The notes beneath the pieces are model-generated. The model was not told the origin of the DNA. It did not search any database and worked only from the letters and a program-made list of their open reading frames with translations. DNA of 40,855 bases, taken from positions 1 through 40,855 of the forward strand of contig CAMKLO010000030.1 in the NCBI GenBank assembly GCA_946413655.1. Reading direction: 5' to 3'. Positions 15,134 through 23,305 of this stretch are shown in pieces. Position numbers and translations under genes: made by a program. This DNA is from an uncultured Fibrobacter sp. (GTDB lineage: Bacteria > Fibrobacterota > Fibrobacteria > Fibrobacterales > Fibrobacteraceae). The stretch's first letter is position 1, and each line of letters begins with the position of its first letter.

Positions 15134-16913
15134 TTTCGCCTCCGTTATTGTTGCTGCCTGCGTTTGCGCCAATGGTCCATGTGACGGATTGCTGGTAATC
15201 GCTCCACATCTTGGCGAATGTGCCGCCCTTTTCGACGAGTTCCTTGTGCGTGCCACGTTCTACAATTTGGCCGCCTTGCACGACGAGAATTTGGTCGGCA
15301 TTCACGATGCTTGTGAGCCTGTGTGCAATCATCAAGACGGTTTTGCCTTTAGATAGCGACTGGAGAGCCTTTTGAATGAGGCTTTCGTTTTCGGGGTCTG
15401 CAAATGCGGTCGCTTCGTCGAGGACAACGATGGGGGCGTTTTTGAGAATGGCGCGTGCAAGAACGATTCGCTGTTGCTCGCCGCCGGAGAGGTATGTGCC
15501 CTTGGTGCCGATGACGGTGTCGATGCCATTTGGCAAGCGGTCAATGATTTCGCGGCATTGGGCGAGGTCTAATGCTTTGTTTACGCTTTCGATGGAGGCG
15601 TCAGGAGTCCCGTAACGGACGTTCTCCAAAATACTCTTTTTGAAAAGTCGAGTATTCTGGAAAACGAAAGATGTATTTTTCATGAGGACTTCTTGGGATA
15701 TTTCCTTGATGGGCGTGCCACCGACGAGGATTTCGCCGCCTGTCACGTCGAAAAATCTTGGGACGAGTTTTGCAATGGTGCTCTTGCCGCCACCGGATGC
15801 GCCGACGAGGGCGACCGTTTCACCTTCATTTATTTTGAATGAAATATTGCGGAGTACTTGATTTTCGGTGCCGGGGTACGTGAAATCGACATTCTTGAAT
15901 TCAATGTCAAACTGGTTGATTGTCTTTGGATTTGTGGGTTCTTCGAGATTGGGGTAGTCCGTTAGCGATTCGATGCTTGTAATGGCGAGATTTGCTTGGT
16001 TGACGGCTTGGCTCAGGTACATGCTGCGCATGATGCACTGCGAAAAGACCGGTGTTACAAGAATGTAGAGCATCAAGTCGATAATGGTGGCGGCGATGTT
16101 GCCTGAATGCGAGATGATGAGAATGGCGGTCGGAACGAGGAGCAATGCGACACCGTTGATTAGCGTCGTGTAAGAGCACATGATAAACTTCCAGCTGCTG
16201 GAATAGGCGATGACCATCTTGTGGTAAGTTTCGATGGTGTTGTAAAAGTTCTTGAAAGAGTAAATTGTTTGCTGGAAAACTTTGACTACGGGGATGCCGC
16301 GCACATATTCGACCGCTTCGACGTTCATTTCTTCAAGCGACTTCATGTATGTTTGCATAAAGTCCTTGCTTTTGTTCATCTTGGTGCCGAGTGTAATGAT
16401 TGCATAGGCGATTGGAATGATGGACGCAATTCCCAGTCGCCAGTCAAATATGAACATCAGAACAAGCGATGCGATGGGGACAATGATTGTTCCTGCCAAG
16501 TCGGGGAGCTCATGCGCAACGAACGTATGCGTGATAGTGGCGTTGTCGTCGATGATTTTGCGGATACGACCTGTTGGATTCTTGTCGAAAAATCCAAGCG
16601 GAAGCTTGAGCAGCTTTTTCATGGTGATTCTGCGGATGTTGCCTTCGAGGCGGAACGCAACCAAGTGCGAACAGACGAGTGTGGCGAAATAAAGTAAAAT
16701 GCTTGCTGCAGAAAAGATAACCGCCAATATAGCGTAATATTTGACGTTGTCGTATGAAATTCCTGTCGAAGCGAATAGCTCGCGGACGATGAACCATACA
16801 TATATAAAGGGGATGATTCCTGCAATGGAACTCAATGCAGAAAATAGAAGAGCAAAGGGAAACAATATTTTTCTCGATTGCATGTAAGGCGTTAATTTGC
16901 TAAAAACACTCAT
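15126..16913 (-). CDS. Exporter-fold ABC transporter, fused permease-ATPase (pair A, first subunit)
   Basis: A 595-residue half-transporter and the first gene of the pair. The TMD spans about 15-310 and includes the coupling segment LGFFDKNPTGRIRKIIDDN (106-124). In the NBD, Walker A is GASGGGKST (371-379), the Q-loop FVFQN (near 416), the signature LSGGEQQR (475-482), Walker B IVVLDEATAFADPENE (495-510), and the H-loop MIAHR. The DEATAFADPENE form is matched by DEATAYADPENE in the first subunit of pair B, which marks the two as corresponding paralogs. It ends in an Asn/Gly-rich tail. It diverges from lipoprotein A across 178 bp that contain a 16-bp motif also present in front of pair B. An SD (AAGG) lies 7 bp before the ATG. 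Confidence 0.93.
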   Translation of the reverse strand: MSVFSKLTPYMQSRKILFPFALLFSALSSIAGIIPFIYVWFIVRELFASTGISYDNVKYYAILAVIFSAASILLYFATLVCSHLVAFRLEGNIRRITMKKLLKLPLGFFDKNPTGRIRKIIDDNATITHTFVAHELPDLAGTIIVPIASLVLMFIFDWRLGIASIIPIAYAIITLGTKMNKSKDFMQTYMKSLEEMNVEAVEYVRGIPVVKVFQQTIYSFKNFYNTIETYHKMVIAYSSSWKFIMCSYTTLINGVALLLVPTAILIISHSGNIAATIIDLMLYILVTPVFSQCIMRSMYLSQAVNQANLAITSIESLTDYPNLEEPTNPKTINQFDIEFKNVDFTYPGTENQVLRNISFKINEGETVALVGASGGGKSTIAKLVPRFFDVTGGEILVGGTPIKEISQEVLMKNTSFVFQNTRLFKKSILENVRYGTPDASIESVNKALDLAQCREIIDRLPNGIDTVIGTKGTYLSGGEQQRIVLARAILKNAPIVVLDEATAFADPENESLIQKALQSLSKGKTVLMIAHRLTSIVNADQILVVQGGQIVERGTHKELVEKGGTFAKMWSDYQQSVTWTIGANAGSNNNGGENV

Positions 16914-17091
16914 ATAGAACCTTTTGTTTATTTTGCCCCAATTTTAATTTTTTGAATTTACTTTTCAAAGGTTCAATTAGTTAAATCTAACTTTTTGGAT
17001 TGTTCCGAGTCTATTTGGAGTTGAGAGGGACTTTTTGGATTTCTAAAATGCGGGCAAAAACTTAAAAGGTGTATAACACTAGGAGTTCTGT
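16914..17091. promoter_or_regulatory. Divergent control region, ABC pair A / lipoprotein A
   Basis: Contains AACTTTTTGGATTGTT at 16989-17004, identical to 30693-30708 in the corresponding region of module B, and a second partial copy, ACTTTTTGGATT, at 17030-17041, exactly 40 bp from the first. GAGTCTATTTGGAG at 17007-17020 resembles TAGTCTAATTGGAG upstream of tonB. These are candidate binding sites for the AraC-type regulator at 37322. An SD-like AGGAG lies 7 bp before the lipoprotein ATG. Confidence 0.55.
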
Positions 17092-18291
17092 ATGAACAAA
17101 AAACTGATTGCACTTACTTTTGCTGCGAGCCTCTTGGCTGCTTGCGGTAGCGATTCTTCGAGCAACGCAAGCTCTGATTCGGATGATTACAAGCGTGATT
17201 TTGCCACGTCTATTTCGACGGGCGAAACCATGTTTATCGGCACGATGTCCTTGGACCATACGGATGATTTGGGCAAGGACTTTATTGAAGTCGGTACGCG
17301 TGCGGGCGTTGTCTTTTATGATAACGCATTGTTTATTTCTGACTTGGAAGTCGGTTCCATTGCTCGTTACAGCTTGGCTGAAAATAACAAACTCGGCAAA
17401 AAGGTGGCTGAACTTTCACTTCCTGGAAAATGGTCGGACCATATCTACTTTGTAAACAAAGAAAAAGCATATGTCGGTGGCTTGATGGATTCCCTTCTCA
17501 TCATCAATCCGAAAACCATGAAGATAACGGGTGCTATTGACCTTTCCAAGTACAAGAATAAGAATGCTTATGTGGTAACCCCCGGTACTGGCGTGATTGT
17601 CGATAATCGCCTTTATGTAGGTCTCATCCAGAACCAAGATGAATACCGCACGGGCAATCAAGCTGAAGTTGCCATTATCGATGTCAAGAAGGACAAAGTC
17701 ATTGCCGTTGCTACGGATGACCGCGTCGCTGCTGTGGGTTCTTTAGATGACTCGGAAAATCAGTCGTTTACGGTACTTGACGGTTATATTTATTGCTACA
17801 GTAATGCTTCTTGGGGGTACGCTCCGGGCCAAGTTGACGGATATCTCCGCATTAAAGTGGGCGAAACCAAGTTTGACAAGGATTACGCTTGGTTAGTGAG
17901 CAAGGAAGTTGCCATTGACGGAATCACCAAGAAAGGTGTTTTCAAATATCTCGCCCCGTCAACAGTTCCGAGCAATGGTTACGTTTACTCTTTCTTGAAT
18001 GTGATGAAGGATTTGGAAAAGGGTTGGCTTGATGCGGAAAGCTACCACAATCCTACTTGCAAGCCGGTGCAGATTGACCTTGCCAAGAAGAAAATGAAGG
18101 CTTTGCCGATTGATTATACTTCGAGCTGGGCTAGCTACGGTAAGTACGTGGAAGATGATGGCAAGATAATCTTTGCGGTTTCTACGGAAAAGGATGGCAA
18201 TGCTTACTTCCGCTATGATCCGAAGACGAAAAAAGCCAATAAAATTGCCAAGGCTGAACAAATTCCGATGTGGATTGTACCGCTGAAGTAA
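17092..18291 (+). CDS. XusB/DUF4374-like beta-propeller lipoprotein (module A)
   Basis: A 399-residue lipoprotein with signal peptide and lipobox LAAC (Cys18), then a Ser/Asp linker. The body is a chain of four-stranded blade-like repeats (for example VVFYDNALFISDLEVGSIARYSL, YFVNKEKAYVGGLMDSLLIINPKTM, GVIVDNRLYVGL), as in a seven-bladed propeller. The block GYLRIKVGETKFDKDYAW near 250-267 corresponds to GWVRIKKGKTEFDKDWVF in lipoprotein B. I recall a similar R-I-K-K-G-T-x-E-F-D-K block in the DUF4374 family, which includes XusB of Bacteroides, a surface lipoprotein that binds enterobactin beside the receptor XusA. The family call is from memory. It lies just before the TonB-dependent receptor, which supports a chelate-capturing partner role; the ligand is unknown. 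Confidence 0.8.
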   Translation: MNKKLIALTFAASLLAACGSDSSSNASSDSDDYKRDFATSISTGETMFIGTMSLDHTDDLGKDFIEVGTRAGVVFYDNALFISDLEVGSIARYSLAENNKLGKKVAELSLPGKWSDHIYFVNKEKAYVGGLMDSLLIINPKTMKITGAIDLSKYKNKNAYVVTPGTGVIVDNRLYVGLIQNQDEYRTGNQAEVAIIDVKKDKVIAVATDDRVAAVGSLDDSENQSFTVLDGYIYCYSNASWGYAPGQVDGYLRIKVGETKFDKDYAWLVSKEVAIDGITKKGVFKYLAPSTVPSNGYVYSFLNVMKDLEKGWLDAESYHNPTCKPVQIDLAKKKMKALPIDYTSSWASYGKYVEDDGKIIFAVSTEKDGNAYFRYDPKTKKANKIAKAEQIPMWIVPLK

Positions 18292-18313
18292 TGAATCGGC
18301 TTTGATGAAATGG

Positions 18314-18380
18314 TGATGCCCGCTCATTGGCGGGCATGACAATAGTGTGGTGTCATTCCCGGCTTGACCGGGAATCTCCT
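18314..18380. repeat. Two palindromic repeats between lipoprotein A and receptor A
   Basis: ATGCCCGC-TCATT-GGCGGGCAT (18316-18336) followed by ATTCCCGG-CTTGA-CCGGGAAT (18355-18375), the latter framed by GTC and CTCC as in the 3283-3311 palindrome but inverted. They sit inside a presumed operon and could attenuate or process the transcript between the lipoprotein and the receptor. Confidence 0.7.
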
Positions 18381-18425
18381 TAAAGGCGAGTGCTAGAAAA
18401 GAATTGAGTCTGGGTTTTATTGAAA

Positions 18426-20690
18426 ATGAATATTCGTAAGTTTGCTATTGCTTTTGCGGCTTGTGCCGCTATTTCTGCTTATGCGCAGGATGACGAAGTT
18501 ACTTCGTTCGAAGATTTTGATGAACCGGTCGTGGAAAGTTCCGCGACGAATGGCGACGCCAATGGTAATGCATCCGACGCTCGCGATAATGCCGCTGTGA
18601 GCGGTGCTGCAAGCACATCAGCGAGTTCCGAAGATGTCACAAAGCTGGATTTGCTTTCGGTCGAGACAGAATCGGAAGCGGAACAGGCAACGATTGCTAA
18701 AAAAGTGGAAACGGTTTCGACGATTGATGCCGCTGAATTGCAGAACACAAGCAAGAGCGTTTCCAAGGCGATTAATTCTGCGTCTGGCGTGAAAGTGCGC
18801 AAGTCTGGCGGAATGGGAAGCGAAGGCAAGATTAACATTCGCGGCATGGAAGGCAAGAACATCAAGGTGCTTGTCAACGGAGTTCCTGTCGAAACGCAAG
18901 GAAATTTGGGGATAGACGATATTCCCATTGACCAAATTGCGGATATCGAGGTTTATAAGGGCTATATTCCGGCACGTTTTGCAACAGACGGTGCGGGCGG
19001 AGCCATTAACATTGTGACCAAGAAACGGCCTGCAAATTCAATTGACGCCTCTTATAGTTTTTCGAGTTTCAATACACACAAAGCCTCGGTCAGTGCAAGC
19101 CATTTGATTGATAGCGTTGCTGGGGCAGCAAACCTTGAAATTGGCGTATCGGGATATTTTAACCATTCCGATAACGATTATGAATTCACCTCGCCGTACA
19201 TGAAAAGTTCTACAGGCAAGGATACAAGCGTTGTTCGCGATCACGACCATTATACCTCTTACAATGTGCAGGCTTTCGCAAATTTGACGAATGCCTGGTT
19301 TGATAAAATCTCGCTCGGTGCTAGTTTTGGTGCGTTTGACAAGGAAATTCAGGGAATTGAATATCGCATTAAGGAGACTACGTCCGAAGGCTACAATTTC
19401 GGTGCATCGCTTGGTTTTGATAAGAAAAATTTCTTTGCGAAAAATTTGAATTTCGGCGACTATTTTTCATTTGGTTTTGCAAAAAACAAAATAATCGATA
19501 CAAGCCGTGTCCATTGCCGCAACTGGTTTAGCTGCGATGTCGCAAAGAAAAATGTAGGCGAACTTACGTCTATGGGGCTCCCGAAGCTTCGTACTGTTGA
19601 AATTTACGATTTTAATAATTTATTGAATCTTGATTATCAATATGTAAAAGATCAGTTTGTTTATTTGAATACGCTTCTCAGATATCATAAGGAAAATCCT
19701 GAAGATGATCTTGGTTCGGAAAAGATGGGTTTCAATACGGCAGGGCTTCCAGGTGAAATGTTTTCTGTGACTACTGGCATTTCGCTTGAAAATCGTTTTT
19801 GGAATTCTCGAATCCAAAATCTCGCAGGCTTCAAATTCCACTACTTGAATGCCAAAATTTCGAATATGCCAACGAGCCTTCTGATTGAACCTGCGGTAGA
19901 ATCGAATGACTACACGGATTTCAGTTATGATGAAAATTTGATGTTCAAAATTGCAAAACCGCTTTCTGTGAAGGCTTCGTATCAACATGCGGTGCGTCTG
20001 CCGTCTCCCGAAGAACTGTTTGGTGACGGCCTTCGCGTGAGTGCTGCGATAAACCTCAAACCTGAAGAAGCGGATAATTTCAATTTTGGAATTTCTGTGG
20101 ATTTGCAGGAATTGCCGCTTGTAACAAGGCTTCGCTTTGATGGTGATGTATTTTATTCATACTACAAGAATCGAATCCATTATATGAGTTCATCGCAAAT
20201 GTCGATTCCTTATTTTAACATGAATCCGATTCGCAGCTGGGGCTACGAAGGCGATGTAAAGTTGGATGTAAATGAGTGGATTTTATTAGGAACGAACTGG
20301 ACATTTCAAGATTTACGTAATATAAAATACAATGCAAGACAGGGCATTCCCAAGGATGCGATTGTGCCGAATATCCCGCGATTCTTTATGAACTATCTTG
20401 CAGAGTTCCATATTGGCGACTTGTTTAGCAAGGAAGATTTTTTGAAAGTCTGGTGGTCTGCAAATTATACGGATGAATATTTCTATGGCTGGAAAATTAG
20501 CTCCCGCCAGAGCCGTAAAATTGAATCTTCGTTTACGCAAGATATTGGCGTTGAATATTCGATTTGGGACAATAAATTGGGATGGAGTTTTGAAGTTGAT
20601 AACTTAGCTGATAGCGAATCGTTCGATAAGTTTGGTGAAAGCAAACCGGGTAGAAGTTTTGCGACAAAGATACGCTACAGCTTTAGGTAG
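18426..20690 (+). CDS. TonB-dependent outer-membrane receptor (module A)
   Basis: A 754-residue receptor. ATG 18426 is preferred to a TTG two codons earlier. The signal peptide ends AISAYA (residue 20); the mature protein begins QDDEVTSFEDFDEP with an acidic Ser/Ala-rich linker. A candidate TonB box lies in TKLDLLSVETESE (about 76-88). The plug domain runs about 95-200, with the family blocks INSASGVKVRKSGGMG, INIRGMEGKNIKVLVNGVPV, IEVYKGYIPARFATDGAGG and INIVTKK. The remainder is a 22-strand-type barrel with alternating aromatics, ending ATKIRYSFR. It is 11 bp ahead of the SD-bearing feoA region and probably in one operon with lipoprotein A, feoA and feoB. Receptor B is a clear paralog along the full length. 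The ligand cannot be read from sequence. Confidence 0.94.
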   Translation: MNIRKFAIAFAACAAISAYAQDDEVTSFEDFDEPVVESSATNGDANGNASDARDNAAVSGAASTSASSEDVTKLDLLSVETESEAEQATIAKKVETVSTIDAAELQNTSKSVSKAINSASGVKVRKSGGMGSEGKINIRGMEGKNIKVLVNGVPVETQGNLGIDDIPIDQIADIEVYKGYIPARFATDGAGGAINIVTKKRPANSIDASYSFSSFNTHKASVSASHLIDSVAGAANLEIGVSGYFNHSDNDYEFTSPYMKSSTGKDTSVVRDHDHYTSYNVQAFANLTNAWFDKISLGASFGAFDKEIQGIEYRIKETTSEGYNFGASLGFDKKNFFAKNLNFGDYFSFGFAKNKIIDTSRVHCRNWFSCDVAKKNVGELTSMGLPKLRTVEIYDFNNLLNLDYQYVKDQFVYLNTLLRYHKENPEDDLGSEKMGFNTAGLPGEMFSVTTGISLENRFWNSRIQNLAGFKFHYLNAKISNMPTSLLIEPAVESNDYTDFSYDENLMFKIAKPLSVKASYQHAVRLPSPEELFGDGLRVSAAINLKPEEADNFNFGISVDLQELPLVTRLRFDGDVFYSYYKNRIHYMSSSQMSIPYFNMNPIRSWGYEGDVKLDVNEWILLGTNWTFQDLRNIKYNARQGIPKDAIVPNIPRFFMNYLAEFHIGDLFSKEDFLKVWWSANYTDEYFYGWKISSRQSRKIESSFTQDIGVEYSIWDNKLGWSFEVDNLADSESFDKFGESKPGRSFATKIRYSFR

Positions 20691-20705
20691 AAGGAGTTGG
20701 TAAAA

Positions 20706-20927
20706 GTGTGTTTGTCTGAAATGAAAGAAAATCAGAAAGGTCTGATTCATAAAATTAACGGGGATTCCCGTTTTGTTTCACGTGTCGTATCGATGGGGCT
20801 TCCGCCGAGTAGCCAGTTTTTGGTGCTGCAAAACGATGGACGATCTCCGATTCTTGTGTATTCGCACGATACGATGATTGCGATAAACCGCAAGGAATGC
20901 TCTCAAATTGAGGTGGCTATAGCATGA
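20706..20927 (+). CDS. feoA: Ferrous iron transport protein A (FeoA)
   Basis: A 73-residue cytosolic SH3-like protein that supports FeoB. The GTG at 20706 is chosen because AAGGAG lies 9 bp upstream and the resulting N-terminus, (M)CLSEMKENQKGLI, matches the usual FeoA start; an in-frame TTG at 20697 would overlap the edge of the SD. The family features VVSMGLPPSSQFLVLQNDG and the terminal strand are present. The gene ends by a 4-bp ATGA overlap with feoB, which implies translational coupling. Its location directly behind a TonB-dependent receptor is unusual and ties outer-membrane uptake and Fe(II) import into one transcript. Confidence 0.92.
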   Translation: MCLSEMKENQKGLIHKINGDSRFVSRVVSMGLPPSSQFLVLQNDGRSPILVYSHDTMIAINRKECSQIEVAIA

Positions 20928-22954
20928 GAACGATAGCTTTGCTTGGTCAGCCGAATTCCGGTAAATCTACACTTTTCAATGCTTTAACGGGTTCGCATCA
21001 GCATGTGGGCAACTGGCCCGGAAAAACGGTGGAACGGGCGGAAGGTTTTTTTACACAGGGCGAAGAGCTATACCGCGTTGTCGATTTGCCGGGTAGCTAT
21101 GGGCTTACGGCAAACTCCGCAGAAGAAGTCGTGACGCGCACTTACATTGAGCATGGGTACGCAGACCTTGTATGCATTATTGTCGATGCGGCTCAGCTTG
21201 AACGTAGCCTTTACATGCTTGCTGATTTTGCGGGCGTGAAAAGTCCGGTGATGCTTGTGCTCAACATGATGGATGTCGCTGAGCAAAAAGGCAAGAAGAT
21301 TGACGTTGAAAAAATCGAAAAGCTTTTGGACATTCCGGTGCTCGGTTTTACCGCATCGGATTTGGAGGGCTATCCGAAATTCTTTGAAACGTTGAATCGG
21401 GCGATTGAAAAGAAAGCGACGATTTCGTCGGATAAAATCCGTGATATTGTAGAACGCGAAGGCGATAAAGCTGGCGTTGCGAATTTGAAAAAGCTTGAAA
21501 ATTTGATTGCAAACATGAAATTTGGCAATCGTGAAAAGTTCTGGATGGCGTCAAAACTCTTGGAAAATGATTCGCTTGTGCGCTCGGAAGTTGAAACGGC
21601 TGTGACGCCGGAACATTGGAATGAAATCAAGGAGATTCTTGACTCTGAAGGAACTGATGGCGGCCTTTTGACCGGCGAGGCGAAGTACCGCTTTGTTTCC
21701 GAGGTTCTCCAGGATGCATCTTCGAACGATGAAAAACCGGTGAAGCTTTCTCGCTTTGACAAAATTGCGACTCACCGCATTTGGGGAAAGTTTGTCGCGT
21801 TCTTTATCTTGGTGATTACGCTTGCGATGAGCATGATGATTGCTGTCCCGATTATTATGGGATGCTTTGGCCTCCAAAGCGTTGCGGAACCGTATGTGGT
21901 AAAAATGTGTGAATCGCTTGGCTGGTGGCCCTCTGTGGCATCGTTTGTCAATAGCGTTGTCATTGGCGGGCTTGCCGTGACTGTCGCCATGATGGGTTTT
22001 GTCTTTGCCATTCTCGTGACGTTTGGACTGATGGAAGATACGGGCTATTTGGCTAGGTCTTCGTACGTGTTCGATTCATGGCTTTCACGACTTGGTTTGC
22101 ATGGTAAAGCGTTTATGCCATTGGTTTCGGGGCTTGCTTGCACGGGTGGTGCCGTTTGCGGTACCCGTGTTTTGGATACACGTGGACAGCGCTTGTTTGC
22201 AATGGTGCTTTTGTGGTCGATTCCGTGCGGCTCAAAAGTTGCCGTAGTCTTGTTCCTTGCTTCGGTTTTCTTTGGTTCTGCAGCTCCGTTGTTTGGCTTG
22301 ATTTACGTGGCGTTAATTTTTGCATCGTTCTGGCTTTCGTCAAAATTGTTCGGAAACAAATTGATGCCTGTAAAAGAACGCGTTGGCATGATTATGGAAC
22401 TTCCGCCGTATCACAAACCGCATTGGAAAATTTTAATGAAGACGGTGGCCCGCAATGTTTGGGCGGTTTTCAAGAAAGCGATTCTTGTGATTTGGGTAGT
22501 GTCCTTCATCTTCTGGCTTGTTTCGTATTCGAAAGACGGCAATGTAGAACATAGCGTTCTTTACACGATTGGAAACGCGATTGAACCGTTTACGCAGATT
22601 TTCGGTATGCGTTGGCAACTGTTTATCTCGTACTTAGGCGGTGTTTTTAGCAAGGAAGCGTCGCTTGGTGTGATGAGCGTTGTTTTTGCAAGTACAAATG
22701 ACGCGTTCTCGCTTGTTTCTCGCAATGCTGCCGGAGCGAATCTTGGTGAAATGATGCGTGCTGTGGTTTCGCTTCCTGAAGCTCTCGCGTTCATTTTTGC
22801 CTCGATGTTCAATATCCCTTGTGTCCTTGCGATGGGTACAACATATCGCGAAACGCATTCTCTCAAATGGTTGCTTACTATTACAGGGTATTACTTTGCA
22901 ATTTCGCTAGGACTTGCGTTTATCGTTTATCACATAGCATTGTGGCTGCTTTAA
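20924..22954 (+). CDS. feoB: Ferrous iron transporter FeoB, with divergent gate motifs
   Basis: A 676-residue inner-membrane Fe(II) transporter with an N-terminal G-protein domain: G1 GQPNSGKST (8-16), switch block NWPGKTVERAEG, G3 DLPGSYGL (near 54), and G4 NMMD (near 115). A helical domain (about 165-280) and about eight membrane helices follow. The first gate reads PLVSGLACTGGAVCGTR and the second IPCGSKVAVV. In ordinary FeoB these read close to GFGCNVPAIMATR and SCSARLPVY. The cysteines stay but the NVPAI and ARLP elements are replaced. The C-terminal blocks GVFSKEASLGV and FNIPCVLAMGTTYRETHS are FeoB-like. It is shorter than E. coli FeoB (773). The divergent gates may mean a different ion preference; Fe(II) is assumed from the feoA partner. 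Confidence 0.93.
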   Translation: MRTIALLGQPNSGKSTLFNALTGSHQHVGNWPGKTVERAEGFFTQGEELYRVVDLPGSYGLTANSAEEVVTRTYIEHGYADLVCIIVDAAQLERSLYMLADFAGVKSPVMLVLNMMDVAEQKGKKIDVEKIEKLLDIPVLGFTASDLEGYPKFFETLNRAIEKKATISSDKIRDIVEREGDKAGVANLKKLENLIANMKFGNREKFWMASKLLENDSLVRSEVETAVTPEHWNEIKEILDSEGTDGGLLTGEAKYRFVSEVLQDASSNDEKPVKLSRFDKIATHRIWGKFVAFFILVITLAMSMMIAVPIIMGCFGLQSVAEPYVVKMCESLGWWPSVASFVNSVVIGGLAVTVAMMGFVFAILVTFGLMEDTGYLARSSYVFDSWLSRLGLHGKAFMPLVSGLACTGGAVCGTRVLDTRGQRLFAMVLLWSIPCGSKVAVVLFLASVFFGSAAPLFGLIYVALIFASFWLSSKLFGNKLMPVKERVGMIMELPPYHKPHWKILMKTVARNVWAVFKKAILVIWVVSFIFWLVSYSKDGNVEHSVLYTIGNAIEPFTQIFGMRWQLFISYLGGVFSKEASLGVMSVVFASTNDAFSLVSRNAAGANLGEMMRAVVSLPEALAFIFASMFNIPCVLAMGTTYRETHSLKWLLTITGYYFAISLGLAFIVYHIALWLL

Positions 22955-22956
22955 AA

Positions 22957-23015
22957 ATCTTCTAAAACCCAGACTACAATAGAAGCGGGTATGGCGTGCC
23001 GAACGGTGCGCCATA
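22957..23015 (+). repeat. 59-bp direct repeat, copy 1 (after feoB)
   Basis: From ATCTTCTA to GCGCCATA. It is identical to 26830-26888 except at three positions, and both copies follow the last gene of a module. It contains CTTCTA...TAGAAG and a longer hairpin, which forms the terminator listed next. Confidence 0.9.
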
Positions 23016-23025
23016 CTTGTTTTTT
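22990..23025 (+). terminator. Rho-independent terminator after feoB
   Basis: TATGGCGTGCCG pairs with CGGTGCGCCATA (two G-T pairs, tiny loop), followed by CTTGTTTTTT. It is within the 59-bp repeat. Confidence 0.8.
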
Positions 23026-23030
23026 GCATA

Positions 23031-23190
23031 TCGTCATTCTGAGCAAAGCGAAGACGACTCAGCAGGCGAAAGTTGTGCCTTTAGCCCAAACCAGTCATGT
23101 TTTGCACTGGATCCTGCTCCTTCGAACCTAAGAATTGTAAGGCAATAAATTGCCAACAATTCTATATCACGCTACGCGTTCAGGATGACA
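23031..23190 (+). repeat. Inverted dispersed repeat, left copy
   Basis: Begins CGTCATTCTGAGCAAAGCGA and ends ACGCGTTCAGGATGACA. Its last 86 bp or so, from GCACTGGATCC onward, are the exact reverse complement of the corresponding part of 26903-27028. This left copy carries about 35 bp of extra sequence near 23054-23100. It includes GGCAATAAATTGCC, a local palindrome. Confidence 0.85.
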
Positions 23191-23200
23191 AATTAAAAAA

Positions 23201-23246
23201 GTTAACCTTGTCTAATCGGATTGTTTTAAAACCGTTTAGAGTAGAA
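23201..23246 (+). promoter_or_regulatory. Conserved 46-bp control block upstream of receptor B
   Basis: 40 of 46 positions match 30747-30792 in front of tonB. It contains an inverted repeat, TCTAATCGG (23211-23219), 12-nt spacer, CCGTTTAGA (23232-23240), with 8 of 9 arm pairs. TAGAAT at 23242-23247 may be the -10 element. The shared spacing and arms suggest one regulator, probably the AraC-type protein at 37322. Confidence 0.7.
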
Positions 23247-23305
23247 TAATTATGGATGCTTAATTTATTTTTACTCGTCCACGTTGGAATTGGGGTTCCC
23301 CGAAG

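Larger units (their letters stand above)
23016..23305. other. Rest of the 351-bp feoB / receptor B spacer
   Basis: Holds the inverted repeat copy at 23031-23190, then the conserved regulatory block at 23201-23246 and a 59-bp leader to the receptor ATG. An SD-like GGGG lies 13 bp before the ATG, which is weak. No small gene is supported here. Confidence 0.6.

Noticed and set aside
15134..15256. 41-residue N-terminal extension of the second subunit of ABC pair A
   Set aside because: It lies over the upstream gene, has low-complexity composition, and a good SD precedes the internal ATG at 15133.
13406..16913. ABC pair A as a multidrug exporter
   Set aside because: The fold fits, but the pair diverges from a receptor-lipoprotein-feoAB unit and is duplicated beside tonB. 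Import by analogy with YbtPQ/IrtAB is the better fit, though it is not proven.
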